Source of the DNA: DAIDKA01 sp049792815
GTDB lineage: Bacteria; Pseudomonadota; Gammaproteobacteria; Steroidobacterales; Steroidobacteraceae
DNA: 64,000 nt
Assembly (NCBI GenBank): GCA_049792815.1
Contig: JBARBG010000140.1
Location: forward strand, 1-64,000
Direction: 5' to 3'
Shown one piece after another: positions 16,522 to 25,211 of the stretch (the stretch's first letter is position 1; every line of letters starts with the position of its first letter). The notes beneath the pieces are model-generated. The model was given only the letters and a program-made list of their open reading frames with translations, was not told the origin of the DNA and ran no database searches. The position numbers and the translations under genes were made by a program.

Positions 16522-18185
16522 TCTGCCAGCTCATCCATGCCGAACTGGCGATACCACTGCGCCGGGGTTTTGCCCTCATTGTTGCGCGCCTGTGGATCGG
16601 CACCATACTGCAACAGCAACTCGATGGTCGCGACGCTGGCATCGAAATCGGCGTCGTCCTGCTTGGCCTGGCTGACCACATGCAGCGCACTATTGCCCAT
16701 CGGCGTGCGCTGCTGGACCAGGACCGGGTCGCGGGACAGCAATGCCTGCGCACGCTCCGTAGAAGCCATGCGGCACACGTCGAATAGATTATTCGAGATC
16801 GGGAGCAGCACCTCGACCACCGGCCAGTGATGATGGTGCAATGCCATTCCCAGTGCAGTTGCGTGCCAGTTGTTTTCCATGGCCTCGGGGTCGGCGGCAT
16901 GCTGCAGCAGTGTCGCCACGGCGTCCGGCATATTCCACAGCGAGTATTTGTGTAGCACGGTCTGGCCGCTGTGATCCCGGGCGTTGATGTCGAATCCCTG
17001 TCGCACCAGCCATAAACACGTCTCCACATCGACCATGGCACAGTCGCAGAACAGGTCGTTGTCACGCAGCAGCCGTGAGTGCTCCAGCAACAGCCGTGCA
17101 GCGGTCTCCTGATCGTGCCCGTGGCAGGCGCCGCGGAATTGGTCCTCGACACTGAGTGGCTCGGGTTTGGCGCCATACCGCTCGAGCAATTCCACGATGT
17201 CAGTTCGCGCCGTCAGCTGCGCGGTGGCGTGGGCGGAACGATGGCTGTAGCGACTCACGGCATTGGCATTGGCGCCCTGTTCAAGCAGGTAGCGAACAAG
17301 ATTCAGCCTGCCCTGCGCCACTACGTGCGACAGCAGGAAATCGAAAATGGGTTCCAGGTCATCGGGGTTCCAGTTGGCTCGCTCGCCGGTCTTGAGCCCA
17401 TATTGCACGAAGATCGGCAGCCACTTGTCCAGGTGCGCGCCCAGCATGGTGTTGTACAAGGCCTGGCTCTGATTGGGATTGGCGCCGGCATCGAGCAGCA
17501 GCTTCACCAGCTCCTCGGCGCGCAGGTGCGGCACGCAGGCGATGGGACCTCGTTCACCCTCACCGATGGCCCCGGTCACCGCCGTGAATCCACTGGGATT
17601 ATCAGTGTGCGAATCGGGCGAGGCTCCGGCCTCCAGCAGTGCCTTGGCAACGGCCACTGCCTGTTCCGGGTTCTGTTCGACGCGGCTGTAGGTGACGTAC
17701 AGCAGCGGCGGCCAGTTGCGCGGCCCACCGTTGCGCTGTGCCAGCGTCGGATCGCGGCGCAGGAAATCACGCACGGATTCCAGGTCGGCAGCCACGAGTG
17801 CGCAGTAAAAGTCGCTGTGTACCAGCCCCGGCAGCTGGCGCAGCCACACGGAAGCGTGCCGGTAGCGCCAGTCCTGATCATCGCCGTTGTACCGCAGGCA
17901 GGCATGATCGATGAAGCGCTCGGCCTGTTCTGCCGTTGTGCCGCTGCGCAGCTGTCGTAGTTCGACTTCGTCGCGCAAGTGATTCCAGTCGGCGAAACCG
18001 TAACGGCGCGCCAGCGCCAATTGCGCATCGCGCAGACCTGAAAATTCGCCCGGCCGGGGATGAAAGATGACGATGATCTGCAGCGCTTCGCCCTGTTGCG
18101 CCCGAACTTCGCGCAACAGTTCCTTTGCCTGCCTTTTTAGATGGCCGAGATCCGGCTTCGCGGGCAGCGTCAGTGGCGTGGTCAT
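16491..18185 (-). CDS. Ankyrin-repeat protein
   Basis: A 564-residue soluble protein. The first 80 residues form a helical domain with R-R-Y-G-F-A-D-W-N-H-L, a motif common at the start of bacterial ankyrin proteins. Ankyrin units follow through the rest; clear ones contain A-K-A-L-L-E-A-G-A-S-P, V-K-L-L-L-D-A-G-A-N-P-N, V-R-Y-L-L-E-Q-G-A-N-A-N and, near the end, I-E-L-L-L-Q-Y-G-A-D-P-Q-A. No signal peptide or membrane helix is seen, so it is a cytoplasmic protein-interaction factor with an unknown partner. ATG 18185 is chosen because AAAGGAGGT precedes it closely; a Met 5 codons upstream overlaps that site. Confidence 0.85.
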   Translation of the reverse strand: MTTPLTLPAKPDLGHLKRQAKELLREVRAQQGEALQIIVIFHPRPGEFSGLRDAQLALARRYGFADWNHLRDEVELRQLRSGTTAEQAERFIDHACLRYNGDDQDWRYRHASVWLRQLPGLVHSDFYCALVAADLESVRDFLRRDPTLAQRNGGPRNWPPLLYVTYSRVEQNPEQAVAVAKALLEAGASPDSHTDNPSGFTAVTGAIGEGERGPIACVPHLRAEELVKLLLDAGANPNQSQALYNTMLGAHLDKWLPIFVQYGLKTGERANWNPDDLEPIFDFLLSHVVAQGRLNLVRYLLEQGANANAVSRYSHRSAHATAQLTARTDIVELLERYGAKPEPLSVEDQFRGACHGHDQETAARLLLEHSRLLRDNDLFCDCAMVDVETCLWLVRQGFDINARDHSGQTVLHKYSLWNMPDAVATLLQHAADPEAMENNWHATALGMALHHHHWPVVEVLLPISNNLFDVCRMASTERAQALLSRDPVLVQQRTPMGNSALHVVSQAKQDDADFDASVATIELLLQYGADPQARNNEGKTPAQWYRQFGMDELADYMARRSGAD

Positions 18186-18347
18186 GGAACCTCCTTTCAT
18201 TCATTGCCGTCGTCCGCTCAATCAGGCTGAAAGAAGGTGGTCTTCTTGCACGGGTTGCGCTTTGTGGGATGATCCCTTGCCGCGGACAGGAGGCGCCAAA
18301 GCAGCGCACTGCCGGCAACTGTGCCAAGACGATGTGGGCAGGTCAAG

Positions 18348-19133
18348 ATGCGCAGCATTGGAATCGGTCGAGCCTTGTTCGCCATTACTTTGGCGAGCAT
18401 CGCCATCCTGAGTCTCAGCTACGGCGATTTTGTGCCAAGGGGGCAGCCTTTTCCCGCCTGGATTCCTGTGCGCGAAACCTGGATCTACGGATCCGCCATA
18501 CTCATCCTGGCTGTCAGCGTGGGGCTTTGCTTCCCGCGCACGGCCCAGCCGGCCCTGTTGACGCTGGGTGCATACCAGGCGCTGTGGACGCTGATTTGCG
18601 CACTGCCGCTCGTCTCCACGCCGCTCGACATCGGCTCGTGGTACGGTTTTTGCGAAGCGCTTACGCCGCTGATCAGCGGCGGGATCCTGTACGTCATGCT
18701 TCGAGGGCAGCCGCGTGAACCCGCGTTGCGCCTGGCACGGGCTCTATTCGGCCTCACCTGTGTCTTCTACGGCTGGTCGCACTTTTACTATGCCGATTAC
18801 ACAGCCGGCATGGTGCCGGCCTGGCTACCGGCGCGCTCAGGGCTGGCTTACTTCACGGGGCTCGCCCACATGGCTGCCGGCATTGGCCTGACCATCGGCG
18901 TTCTCCCGCGCCTGGCCGCCACCCTCGAAGCGATCATGATGAGCCTGTTTGGCCTTCTGGTATGGGTGCCGAGCTTCTTCATGCACCCGAAGCCCGACTG
19001 GGCCACACCGACTCAGAACGAATGGTCAGAACTGGTCGTGACCCTGGTGTTGGCCACCTGCGCCTGGCTGGTGGCCATATCCTTGCAAAATCGCCAGTGG
19101 GGCCTGGACTCGCGCACGCACCTTCAGAAGTAG
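18348..19133 (+). CDS. Polytopic inner-membrane protein of unknown function
   Basis: A 261-residue protein with about eight hydrophobic segments, for example residues 5-22, 40-60, 65-90, 95-125 and 210-245. It has several His and Trp residues near membrane faces (S-W-Y-G-F, G-W-S-H-F-Y-Y, L-A-H-M-A-A-G-I-G). The layout resembles DoxX-like or uncharacterised quinone-interacting membrane proteins, but I cannot name a family with confidence. The ATG at 18348 was preferred to one 9 codons upstream because the hydrophobic region begins immediately after it. Ends in a 10-base overlap with the convergent M24 gene. Confidence 0.6.
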   Translation: MRSIGIGRALFAITLASIAILSLSYGDFVPRGQPFPAWIPVRETWIYGSAILILAVSVGLCFPRTAQPALLTLGAYQALWTLICALPLVSTPLDIGSWYGFCEALTPLISGGILYVMLRGQPREPALRLARALFGLTCVFYGWSHFYYADYTAGMVPAWLPARSGLAYFTGLAHMAAGIGLTIGVLPRLAATLEAIMMSLFGLLVWVPSFFMHPKPDWATPTQNEWSELVVTLVLATCAWLVAISLQNRQWGLDSRTHLQK

Positions 19134-19810
19134 CTGTCCTCGAGCAGCAGGTCCTCGAAGAATGCGCCAAAAGGCCGGGTCGGATGGCGGATCTGGATTT
19201 CAAGCACCCACAGGCCGGCGGACGGGGCGAAGTCGATTTCCGCCAGCGAACCGGTAAAGATCGCCTTGTGCGGAAAGTCGCTGATTCGATGACCATTCAT
19301 GTCCAGATTCAGTACCCAGCCCAGCCGTGAAGCTTCCGTGGCGGCGAACTCGTAAAGCGCCCGCCCACTGAGCCCTTCGGCCAGCCATTGGCGTCGTGCG
19401 GCGTGGAACACCGCTCGAGCGTCATTGGCGCAGCGCACCAGATCGGCATCCTCACCGACGACGAAGGTGTCGCCAGCGTCGCCCTCCCAGTGCTCGAACA
19501 CCGGGCCGATGTCGATGAAGAAAATGTCGTTCTCGCCCAGCACCACGCCCGGCTGCGAGGGTGTATGAAAATGCAATGTCGTATTGACCCCAAAGCGCAG
19601 ATTGACCTTGTGCCATCCGCGGCGCATCTGCCGCTCGGCGAGCATGCCGTTGGCCAGCGTCACGGCGTCTTCCTCGAGCATGCCAGGCCGGATCACTGCA
19701 GCGATGGCCATGACGGCATCGTAGGTTCGCTTACGCTGTTCCAGCAGGCGCTCCATGTCGAAGGCTGCGCCGACGCCTTCGATCTGTGACTGAATGTGAT
19801 TAGGTTCCAG
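19124..19810 (-). CDS. M24 family metallopeptidase-fold hydrolase
   Basis: A pita-bread-fold protein of about 228 residues related to Xaa-Pro peptidases and creatinase. Metal ligands can be placed: Asp in F-F-I-D-I-G, Asp in E-G-D-A-G-D-T-F, His in M-N-G-H-R-I, Glu in V-L-E-I-Q-I and Glu in F-F-E-D-L-L. It lacks the N-terminal domain of the longer family members. The start is uncertain: ATG 19756 has no ribosome-binding site, whereas CTG 19810 lies 7 bases after AAGGAG and immediately follows the previous stop, so I propose CTG. It is the last gene of the six-gene minus-strand catabolic operon. Confidence 0.75.
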   Translation of the reverse strand: MEPNHIQSQIEGVGAAFDMERLLEQRKRTYDAVMAIAAVIRPGMLEEDAVTLANGMLAERQMRRGWHKVNLRFGVNTTLHFHTPSQPGVVLGENDIFFIDIGPVFEHWEGDAGDTFVVGEDADLVRCANDARAVFHAARRQWLAEGLSGRALYEFAATEASRLGWVLNLDMNGHRISDFPHKAIFTGSLAEIDFAPSAGLWVLEIQIRHPTRPFGAFFEDLLLEDSYF

Positions 19811-19824
19811 GCGGCTTCTCCTTT

Positions 19825-20775
19825 TCAGTAAACAAGAACGCTGCTCGGAGTCGGCAGAACATCACTCTGGTGCGACCAGGTCTGGCCACAGTTCCCCGAG
19901 AGGTAAAGATTGCCGCCGTGATCGGCGACGGCGAGCGTCAACCCGAAGGCCGCCATGTTGCCGGTGTCGACGATTCCGTCGAACCAGCGCGGCGGCCCTT
20001 TGAGTGGCGAGAGCGGTTTGCCACCATCGATGGCCCGGCGGTAGATCGCGCCCTGCGGTGCAAAGTGATCCGTTGAAGCGGCTACCAGAAGATCATCGCC
20101 GACAAAGGCGACGGCCGAGCAGTAACTTGCGTGGAGCCCTTCGTTCTCGATGATCCACGTCTGACCGCCATCGCGACTGATGCCGAGCCCAATGGCAGTC
20201 GCGGCAATGACGATCTCGGGACGGGCCGGGTGAGCGCACACCTGATGGACGTCACTGGCAACCGCGATGGTGGGCCGCCAAGTGGTGCCGCCGTCGGTTG
20301 ATCGTGGAATTCCGCCGACATGAACATTGGCCAGGAGTACCTTGCGGTCGCAGGTCGCAGCCATTGACCGAATGCCGAGCGGCGGACCCATTAGCTGCCC
20401 GTCGATGAGAGCAGCACCTGCGTACCATTCATCCCGCCCGGCGACGTGGTCAAAGCCGCCAAGGCTCTCGAGGCTTCCGTCTTCGCCAACCCGCATCACG
20501 CCGGGCACCTCTTGCGTCCCCACGTAGAGACTGGCACCGACTGCGAGACAGCAGGAAAGTTCAAGCTCGCTCGTTGCAACCGTTTCCCATGTGCCTTGAG
20601 CCGTTCGCCGGCACAGCGACTTGCCGCCAATGATGGCGAGCGCGTGGCCGCTGTCATCGCGTTCAAGACCGCTGACGGATTGACCTGGGCATTGCGCGTG
20701 GATAGCGCCGTCGACCAGGGCAAACAGGCCGTTGCTCCAGGTTGACACCAAAACAGTTGCCGCTGCCGCCATCAC
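19825..20775 (-). CDS. BNR-repeat beta-propeller protein
   Basis: A 316-residue protein with Asp-box (BNR) turns: S-T-D-G-G-T-T-W-R, S-R-D-G-G-Q-T-W and a variant S-G-N-C-G-Q-T-W near the C-terminus. Such repeats build six-bladed propellers as in sialidases and HCF136-like proteins. No signal peptide is visible, so it is probably cytoplasmic. No catalytic sialidase arginine triad can be assigned, so it may be a lactonase-like or binding propeller. Its ATG overlaps the stop of the cupin gene by 4 bases, so it belongs to the catabolic operon. Confidence 0.7.
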   Translation of the reverse strand: MMAAAATVLVSTWSNGLFALVDGAIHAQCPGQSVSGLERDDSGHALAIIGGKSLCRRTAQGTWETVATSELELSCCLAVGASLYVGTQEVPGVMRVGEDGSLESLGGFDHVAGRDEWYAGAALIDGQLMGPPLGIRSMAATCDRKVLLANVHVGGIPRSTDGGTTWRPTIAVASDVHQVCAHPARPEIVIAATAIGLGISRDGGQTWIIENEGLHASYCSAVAFVGDDLLVAASTDHFAPQGAIYRRAIDGGKPLSPLKGPPRWFDGIVDTGNMAAFGLTLAVADHGGNLYLSGNCGQTWSHQSDVLPTPSSVLVY

Positions 20776-21161
20776 GAGCTCTTGGGTGCAAAGTGCAGTG
20801 GACGATGGTCCCCATTCGGGCCCGGAGTGATATGAACAAGTCGCGAGGCTTCAAGCAGATGCACCCGATGCCATTCTCCCTTGGGAATGATGCATGCGTC
20901 CCCCGGCCCCAATTCAAGAGAGTTGGTCAAAGCTGAGTCCAGCGTGACAGTCACGCGCCCGGAAAGGATCAGAATGAGCTCATCCCCGTCCGGATGCCTT
21001 TCTCCGTTGTGGGGCGGATCTCGTGTCATGTCCGCAACGCCGACATGCAGCCCATCCACCCGAGCGCCCGGACCGTGTTGGTTTGGTATCGTGCTCATGC
21101 GCAGATCTCGAGTGATCGAGATGCAGTGGCGTGAGGTATCGATGCGCTCAATTATGCTCAT
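20772..21161 (-). CDS. Cupin-domain protein
   Basis: A 129-residue single-domain cupin. Motif 1 contains P-H-N-G-E-R-H-P-D-G-D-E (His, His and Glu ligands), and motif 2 contains P-K-G-E-W-H-R-V-H. Small cupins in catabolic operons often act as metal-dependent isomerases, decarboxylases or dioxygenases; the reaction here is unknown. It follows the substrate-binding/decarboxylase-like gene by 5 bases and overlaps the propeller gene. A shorter start at 21098 is possible, but no Shine-Dalgarno supports it. Confidence 0.75.
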   Translation of the reverse strand: MSIIERIDTSRHCISITRDLRMSTIPNQHGPGARVDGLHVGVADMTRDPPHNGERHPDGDELILILSGRVTVTLDSALTNSLELGPGDACIIPKGEWHRVHLLEASRLVHITPGPNGDHRPLHFAPKSS

Positions 21162-21166
21162 TCACT

Positions 21167-22159
21167 TCATACCTTGTAGAACTCGAGCGCACCGGGATGA
21201 AACAGCTCCTCGGGTACCAGCCGCCGCGCGGAAAGTCCCTGTGCATGGTGGTAGCCCAGGAATGTATCGAGTACTTTGCGGTTGCCTGGTGTGAGTCCAT
21301 AGGACCAGAAGTCATCACCCAACAGGCGTCGTGCCGCCAGGAGCTGCTCCTCGACAAAGGGCAGCATCACCTTGGCTGCCGAGGTGTCCGCCAGATGTTG
21401 CAGGGCGCTGGTTTTCGCAGCGCTGAAGGCCTTGTACAGTGTCGCGGGCAGCCACGGATGCTGCTCGGCCAATGTGCGCCGCACGCCAATGACATGCATG
21501 ATGGGAAAGATTCCGGTGCGCTGAAAATACTGCGACGCCGTCTGGACCGTGTCGCTGAACAGCCAGCCGACCTTTGCCGAGTCGCCGAAGCATGAGGGCA
21601 GGCGCGGCCCGATGATGCCGTCGATCTCACCGTCCAGCAACATGCGCGACAAGGTGCGGTCGGCACCCGCGGATTCCAGTCGCACCCCAGGCGGCAGATT
21701 CAGAGTGATTTTCTCGATCCGTCCGGGTTCCTCCATGCCACCGCGCACCCAGAGGATGTCCTCAGGGAGGACGCCGTACTCGTCCTGCAGTATGCCCCGT
21801 GCCCAGACACAGGCAGAGAGCTGATATTCGGGGGTGCCAATGCGCCGACCCTTGAGATCCTGAGGTGATTCGATCCCACGGTCGCGCCTTACGACAATCG
21901 CGGTGTGGCGAAAGGCGCGCGAGGGAAACACCGGAATGCCGACATAAGGATTGTCAGCGCGCGCGGTGCGGATGGCAAAGCTGCTCAGTGACAGTTCGCA
22001 GACATCGAAATCCGCCTGGCGAAAAGCACGAAAGAAAATTTCTTCCGGCGACAGCAGAAGAAAACCCGGATCCACACCATCGATGGCGACGCTGCCGTCG
22101 ACGAGAGGACGGGTACGGTCATAGTCGCCAATGGCAATCGAAAGACTGAGCTTTGACAC
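21167..22159 (-). CDS. 4,5-dihydroxyphthalate decarboxylase-like protein
   Basis: A 330-residue protein in the periplasmic-binding-protein fold. The start (I-A-I-G-D-Y-D-R-T-R-P-L) and the segments P-E-E-I-F-F-R and F-D-V-C-E-L-S-L-S-S-F match Pht5-type 4,5-dihydroxyphthalate decarboxylases, which also resemble ABC substrate-binding proteins. There is no signal peptide, so an enzyme is more likely than a transporter component. Sequence alone does not give the substrate; the rest of a phthalate pathway is absent. Separated by 3 bases from the upstream MetE-like gene. Confidence 0.75.
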   Translation of the reverse strand: MSKLSLSIAIGDYDRTRPLVDGSVAIDGVDPGFLLLSPEEIFFRAFRQADFDVCELSLSSFAIRTARADNPYVGIPVFPSRAFRHTAIVVRRDRGIESPQDLKGRRIGTPEYQLSACVWARGILQDEYGVLPEDILWVRGGMEEPGRIEKITLNLPPGVRLESAGADRTLSRMLLDGEIDGIIGPRLPSCFGDSAKVGWLFSDTVQTASQYFQRTGIFPIMHVIGVRRTLAEQHPWLPATLYKAFSAAKTSALQHLADTSAAKVMLPFVEEQLLAARRLLGDDFWSYGLTPGNRKVLDTFLGYHHAQGLSARRLVPEELFHPGALEFYKV

Positions 22160-22162
22160 GTG

Positions 22163-23281
22163 CTACCCCCAGACCTCGCGCGCAACCTCCGCCACCAGTG
22201 CAAGCTTGGCAAACTGTTCTTCCTGCGTGAGCTTGTTACCGCGCTCGCCGCTGGCGAAACCGCATTGCGGGCTCACGGCCAATTGCTCGAGCGGTACGTA
22301 TTGTGCCGCCTCGTCAATACGACGCTTGATTTCATCCTTGTCCTCAAGCGCGCCACGCTTGCTGCTGATCAGCCCCAGCACCACCGTCTTGCCCTTTGGC
22401 AGCAGCCGCAGGGGTGCAAAGCCGCCGGCCCGGGCGGTATCGTATTCCAGGAAATATCCCGTCACATTGATTTCATTGAACAGCACTTCGGCCACCGGCT
22501 CGTAGCCGCCCTCAGCCAGCCATGCGCCCTCAAAGTTCCCCCGGCACAGGTGCATACACACCGCCATGTCCGCGGGGCGACTCGCGATGGCGCCGTTGAT
22601 GAGCCGGGCATAGGTGTGCGGCAACTGGTCCGGGTCCTCCCCGTAGCTTTGCACCTCACGCCGCAGCTTCGGATCGCAAAGGTAGGCGAAGTTGACCTCA
22701 TCCAGCTGCAGGTAACGGCAGCCGGCCGCACCCAGATCCGCCACCTCTTCTGCGTAGACTCGCGCCAGGTCCGCATAGAACTGCGTGAGGTCCGGATAGG
22801 CCTGCCGGTCAATGGCTTCGCGGCCGCCGCGAAAATGCAGAATCGATGGCGAGGGAATCGTGAGCTTCGGGGTAACTCGCGCGACCGCATGCACGAAGCG
22901 GTAATGCTCGACGAAGATCGGGTGCGGACGCGACAGCGGCCCGGTGACTCGCAGGGCCGAAGGGGCCCGTTCGATATCCCCCAGTTCGGTGTGAAAGTGC
23001 ACCTTGACGGGTGAGCGGGTGACCTCCACGTTGGCGAACTGCTTGAGAAAATCGATATGCCAGAGGGTGCGACGAAACTCTCCATCCGTCGCGGCCCGCA
23101 GTCCCAGGTTCTCCTGGCGACGCACGGCCTCGAGGATGCTGTCGTCCTCCAGCTGTTTGAGCTGCGCCGCCGTGAGTGTGCCGGTACGATGCCGCTCGCG
23201 CGCCGCGAGCAGCTCGGGCGGTCGCAGCAGGCTGCCGACATGATCGGCGCGGAATGGAGGCCTTGAGGCGTGCGGCGTCAT
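22163..23281 (-). CDS. MetE C-terminal-domain-like methyltransferase
   Basis: A 372-residue protein with the catalytic barrel of cobalamin-independent methionine synthase but no N-terminal half. The N-terminal R-A-D-H-V-G-S-L-L-R-P is typical. The zinc ligands can be placed at H-L-C in V-C-M-H-L-C-R-G-N and the distal Cys in S-P-Q-C-G-F. Proteins of this size transfer methyl groups but often not to homocysteine; within this catabolic operon, removing a methyl group from an O-methylated substrate is one possibility (inference). The start at ATG 23281 fits the family N-terminus; longer starts would overlap the upstream gene. Confidence 0.8.
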   Translation of the reverse strand: MTPHASRPPFRADHVGSLLRPPELLAARERHRTGTLTAAQLKQLEDDSILEAVRRQENLGLRAATDGEFRRTLWHIDFLKQFANVEVTRSPVKVHFHTELGDIERAPSALRVTGPLSRPHPIFVEHYRFVHAVARVTPKLTIPSPSILHFRGGREAIDRQAYPDLTQFYADLARVYAEEVADLGAAGCRYLQLDEVNFAYLCDPKLRREVQSYGEDPDQLPHTYARLINGAIASRPADMAVCMHLCRGNFEGAWLAEGGYEPVAEVLFNEINVTGYFLEYDTARAGGFAPLRLLPKGKTVVLGLISSKRGALEDKDEIKRRIDEAAQYVPLEQLAVSPQCGFASGERGNKLTQEEQFAKLALVAEVAREVWG

Positions 23282-23294
23282 CGTCGCCAAGCGC

Positions 23295-23795
23295 CTAGAG
23301 AATCTTGTAGTAGCGCATGAACAGGCATTCCTTCTGCCGTTCACCGATGCCGACGAAGCAATGCTCGGCGAGCCAGCCATAGGGTCCGGGCGGCGCCTCG
23401 AAGATCGGTGTGGTGCGGATGTAGTACTCCGCAGGGTCGACGAACTCCTGCAGCGCGTTCAGGCGCTGCATCACCTCAGGTGCTGCGCGCCGATAGCCGC
23501 GATTGCGGATGTTGATGTGCACACCATCATGAGAGCGAAAGGTGTAGCAGGCATCGACCATCCCGACACCGTCGGGCCGGTAGGTGGGCCACTCGATGCC
23601 GCCCGGCAGAATGGTGCCGCGCAGTGCGGGGCCATCGATGTCGCCGCCACAGATCTGCACCATGAGCCGCTCGCCGGCCCCGTACGACATGCGCAACACC
23701 TCCCCGGTGGCCACACGGGTCTGGAACACATACTCGAAGCGCGGCAGCATCTGCTGCAGTCGTCGCGGCTGCAGTTTGGCGTCCAGATCGACCAT
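23295..23795 (-). CDS. DUF3237-family protein
   Basis: A 166-residue protein of the DUF3237 family: P-R-F-E-Y-V-F-Q-T-R-V near the start, G-G-D-I-D-G-P-A-L-R-G-T-I-L-P-G-G near the middle, and Y-Y-I-R-T-T-P-I-F-E-A-P after it. The family is a small beta-barrel common in aromatic and terpene catabolic loci; its activity is not established. ATG 23795 is preferred to 23819 because AGGGGG lies 9 bases upstream. It is the first gene of the minus-strand operon and faces the MFS gene across about 50 bases that must hold both promoters. Confidence 0.75.
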   Translation of the reverse strand: MVDLDAKLQPRRLQQMLPRFEYVFQTRVATGEVLRMSYGAGERLMVQICGGDIDGPALRGTILPGGIEWPTYRPDGVGMVDACYTFRSHDGVHINIRNRGYRRAAPEVMQRLNALQEFVDPAEYYIRTTPIFEAPPGPYGWLAEHCFVGIGERQKECLFMRYYKIL

Positions 23796-23846
23796 CGGAT
23801 GTTCCCCCTGGTAGCGCAAGTACGGGCGGCCACGTTACTGTATCTG

Positions 23847-25211
23847 ATGGACCAGATCCACGAGCCGGAAGTTTCAATCAGGTCAGCCGCGGTCGACATC
23901 GGCCCTCTCATTGACGCAGCGCGTTTCGGCTCCCTGCAGATCACGGTGTTCGTGCTCAGCCTCCTGTGCATGACGTTCGAGGGCTACGACACCTACGCGG
24001 TCTCGTACATCGGGCCGAAGCTCTTGACCCTGTGGCATCTTTCAACGGCGACCCTGGCAGTCATTTTCACTGCGGGCACCGTGGGTAGCGCGATCGGATA
24101 CCTGGCCATCGGACCGCTGGCTGATCGCTCCGGGCGACGCGTTCCAGTCGTCGTGGGCACGGCAACCTTTGGGGCCCTCTCGATCCTCAGCACCACCGCC
24201 GCAGGGTCGGAGACCTTCATCGTCTGGCGGGTCCTGGTAGGCCTTGCCCTGGGCGCAGCGTTGCCCAACATCGTGGCCATCGCCGCCGAGGTCACCCCGG
24301 CGCGCCGGCGCTCGCTGGTCATCGTCGTGCTCTACAGCGGCTTTGCGATCGGCTCGGCCCTGGCAGGCCTCATTGCCGGTCGCCTGATGCCGGCCTTCGG
24401 CTGGGGCTCAGTACTCTGGGTCGGCGGCGTAGTGCCGCTGCTGCTGTCGCTCGCCATGTGGCGCTGGTTGCCCGAATCACCGCGCTTCATGACATTGCGT
24501 GACCCCAGTGACCCGCGTCTGCTGGGGCTGCTGCGGCGGCTCGCGGGCGATTTTGCCATGCCGGCGGGACCCCGCTTCACGCTGCAGGGCGAGCGGCTGC
24601 GCAAACAGCCGATACGCGATCTCTTCAGCGGCGGTCGTGCGCTCAGTACGCTGATGATCTGGCTCGTACTCACGATGGATGTGACTACCATTGGTGCGCT
24701 GGTGTTCTGGATCCCGACGCTACTCAACACCGCAGGTCAGACGACCGACCAGGGCATCAACTTCTCGGTGGTGCTGCTCATGGGCGGCATCGGCGGCGCC
24801 TTCATCATCGGCTGGTGCATGGACCGGTTTGGGGCGTACCGTATCCTGATCCCGGCGCACTTGTGCGCCACGCTCTTCATAGTCGCCTTCGCGTTGCTCG
24901 TGAGGACTTCCCCCGTTGCCGTGGCATTCCTGATAGGGCTCACCCTCAACGGTGGCACCTCGGGCAGCCAAGGGCTGCTGGCGAGGCTTTATCCCACGGC
25001 ACTGCGGACTACCGGTGTGGGCTGGGCTTCAGCGTTCTCGAGACTCATCGGCATTGCACAGCCCCTGTTTATCGGCGTGATGCTGGCAGCCCACTGGACG
25101 CCAACCACGACGCTACTGGTGTGCAGTTTGCCGACTCTGATCTCCGTGTTGGCCCTTACCCTATTGTCACAGGACAAATTCGGGATCAATGCCCGTCAGG
25201 TGCATCCATGA
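23847..25211 (+). CDS. MFS transporter, aromatic-acid:H+ symporter-like
   Basis: A 454-residue protein with 12 predicted membrane helices. The N-terminal A-R-F-G-S-L-Q and the D in F-E-G-Y-D-T resemble the AAHS family (PcaK/BenK). The signature loop between helices 2 and 3 reads G-P-L-A-D-R-S-G-R-R. It probably imports an aromatic or related organic acid for the neighbouring enzymes. Its TGA overlaps the start of the aldehyde dehydrogenase gene. Divergent from the six-gene operon. Upstream in-frame codons were rejected because they lie inside the opposite gene. Confidence 0.85.
   Translation: MDQIHEPEVSIRSAAVDIGPLIDAARFGSLQITVFVLSLLCMTFEGYDTYAVSYIGPKLLTLWHLSTATLAVIFTAGTVGSAIGYLAIGPLADRSGRRVPVVVGTATFGALSILSTTAAGSETFIVWRVLVGLALGAALPNIVAIAAEVTPARRRSLVIVVLYSGFAIGSALAGLIAGRLMPAFGWGSVLWVGGVVPLLLSLAMWRWLPESPRFMTLRDPSDPRLLGLLRRLAGDFAMPAGPRFTLQGERLRKQPIRDLFSGGRALSTLMIWLVLTMDVTTIGALVFWIPTLLNTAGQTTDQGINFSVVLLMGGIGGAFIIGWCMDRFGAYRILIPAHLCATLFIVAFALLVRTSPVAVAFLIGLTLNGGTSGSQGLLARLYPTALRTTGVGWASAFSRLIGIAQPLFIGVMLAAHWTPTTTLLVCSLPTLISVLALTLLSQDKFGINARQVHP

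Noticed and set aside
23361..23846. N-terminal extension of the MFS transporter
   Set aside because: It overlaps the opposite DUF3237 gene and adds non-membrane sequence before a normal family start.
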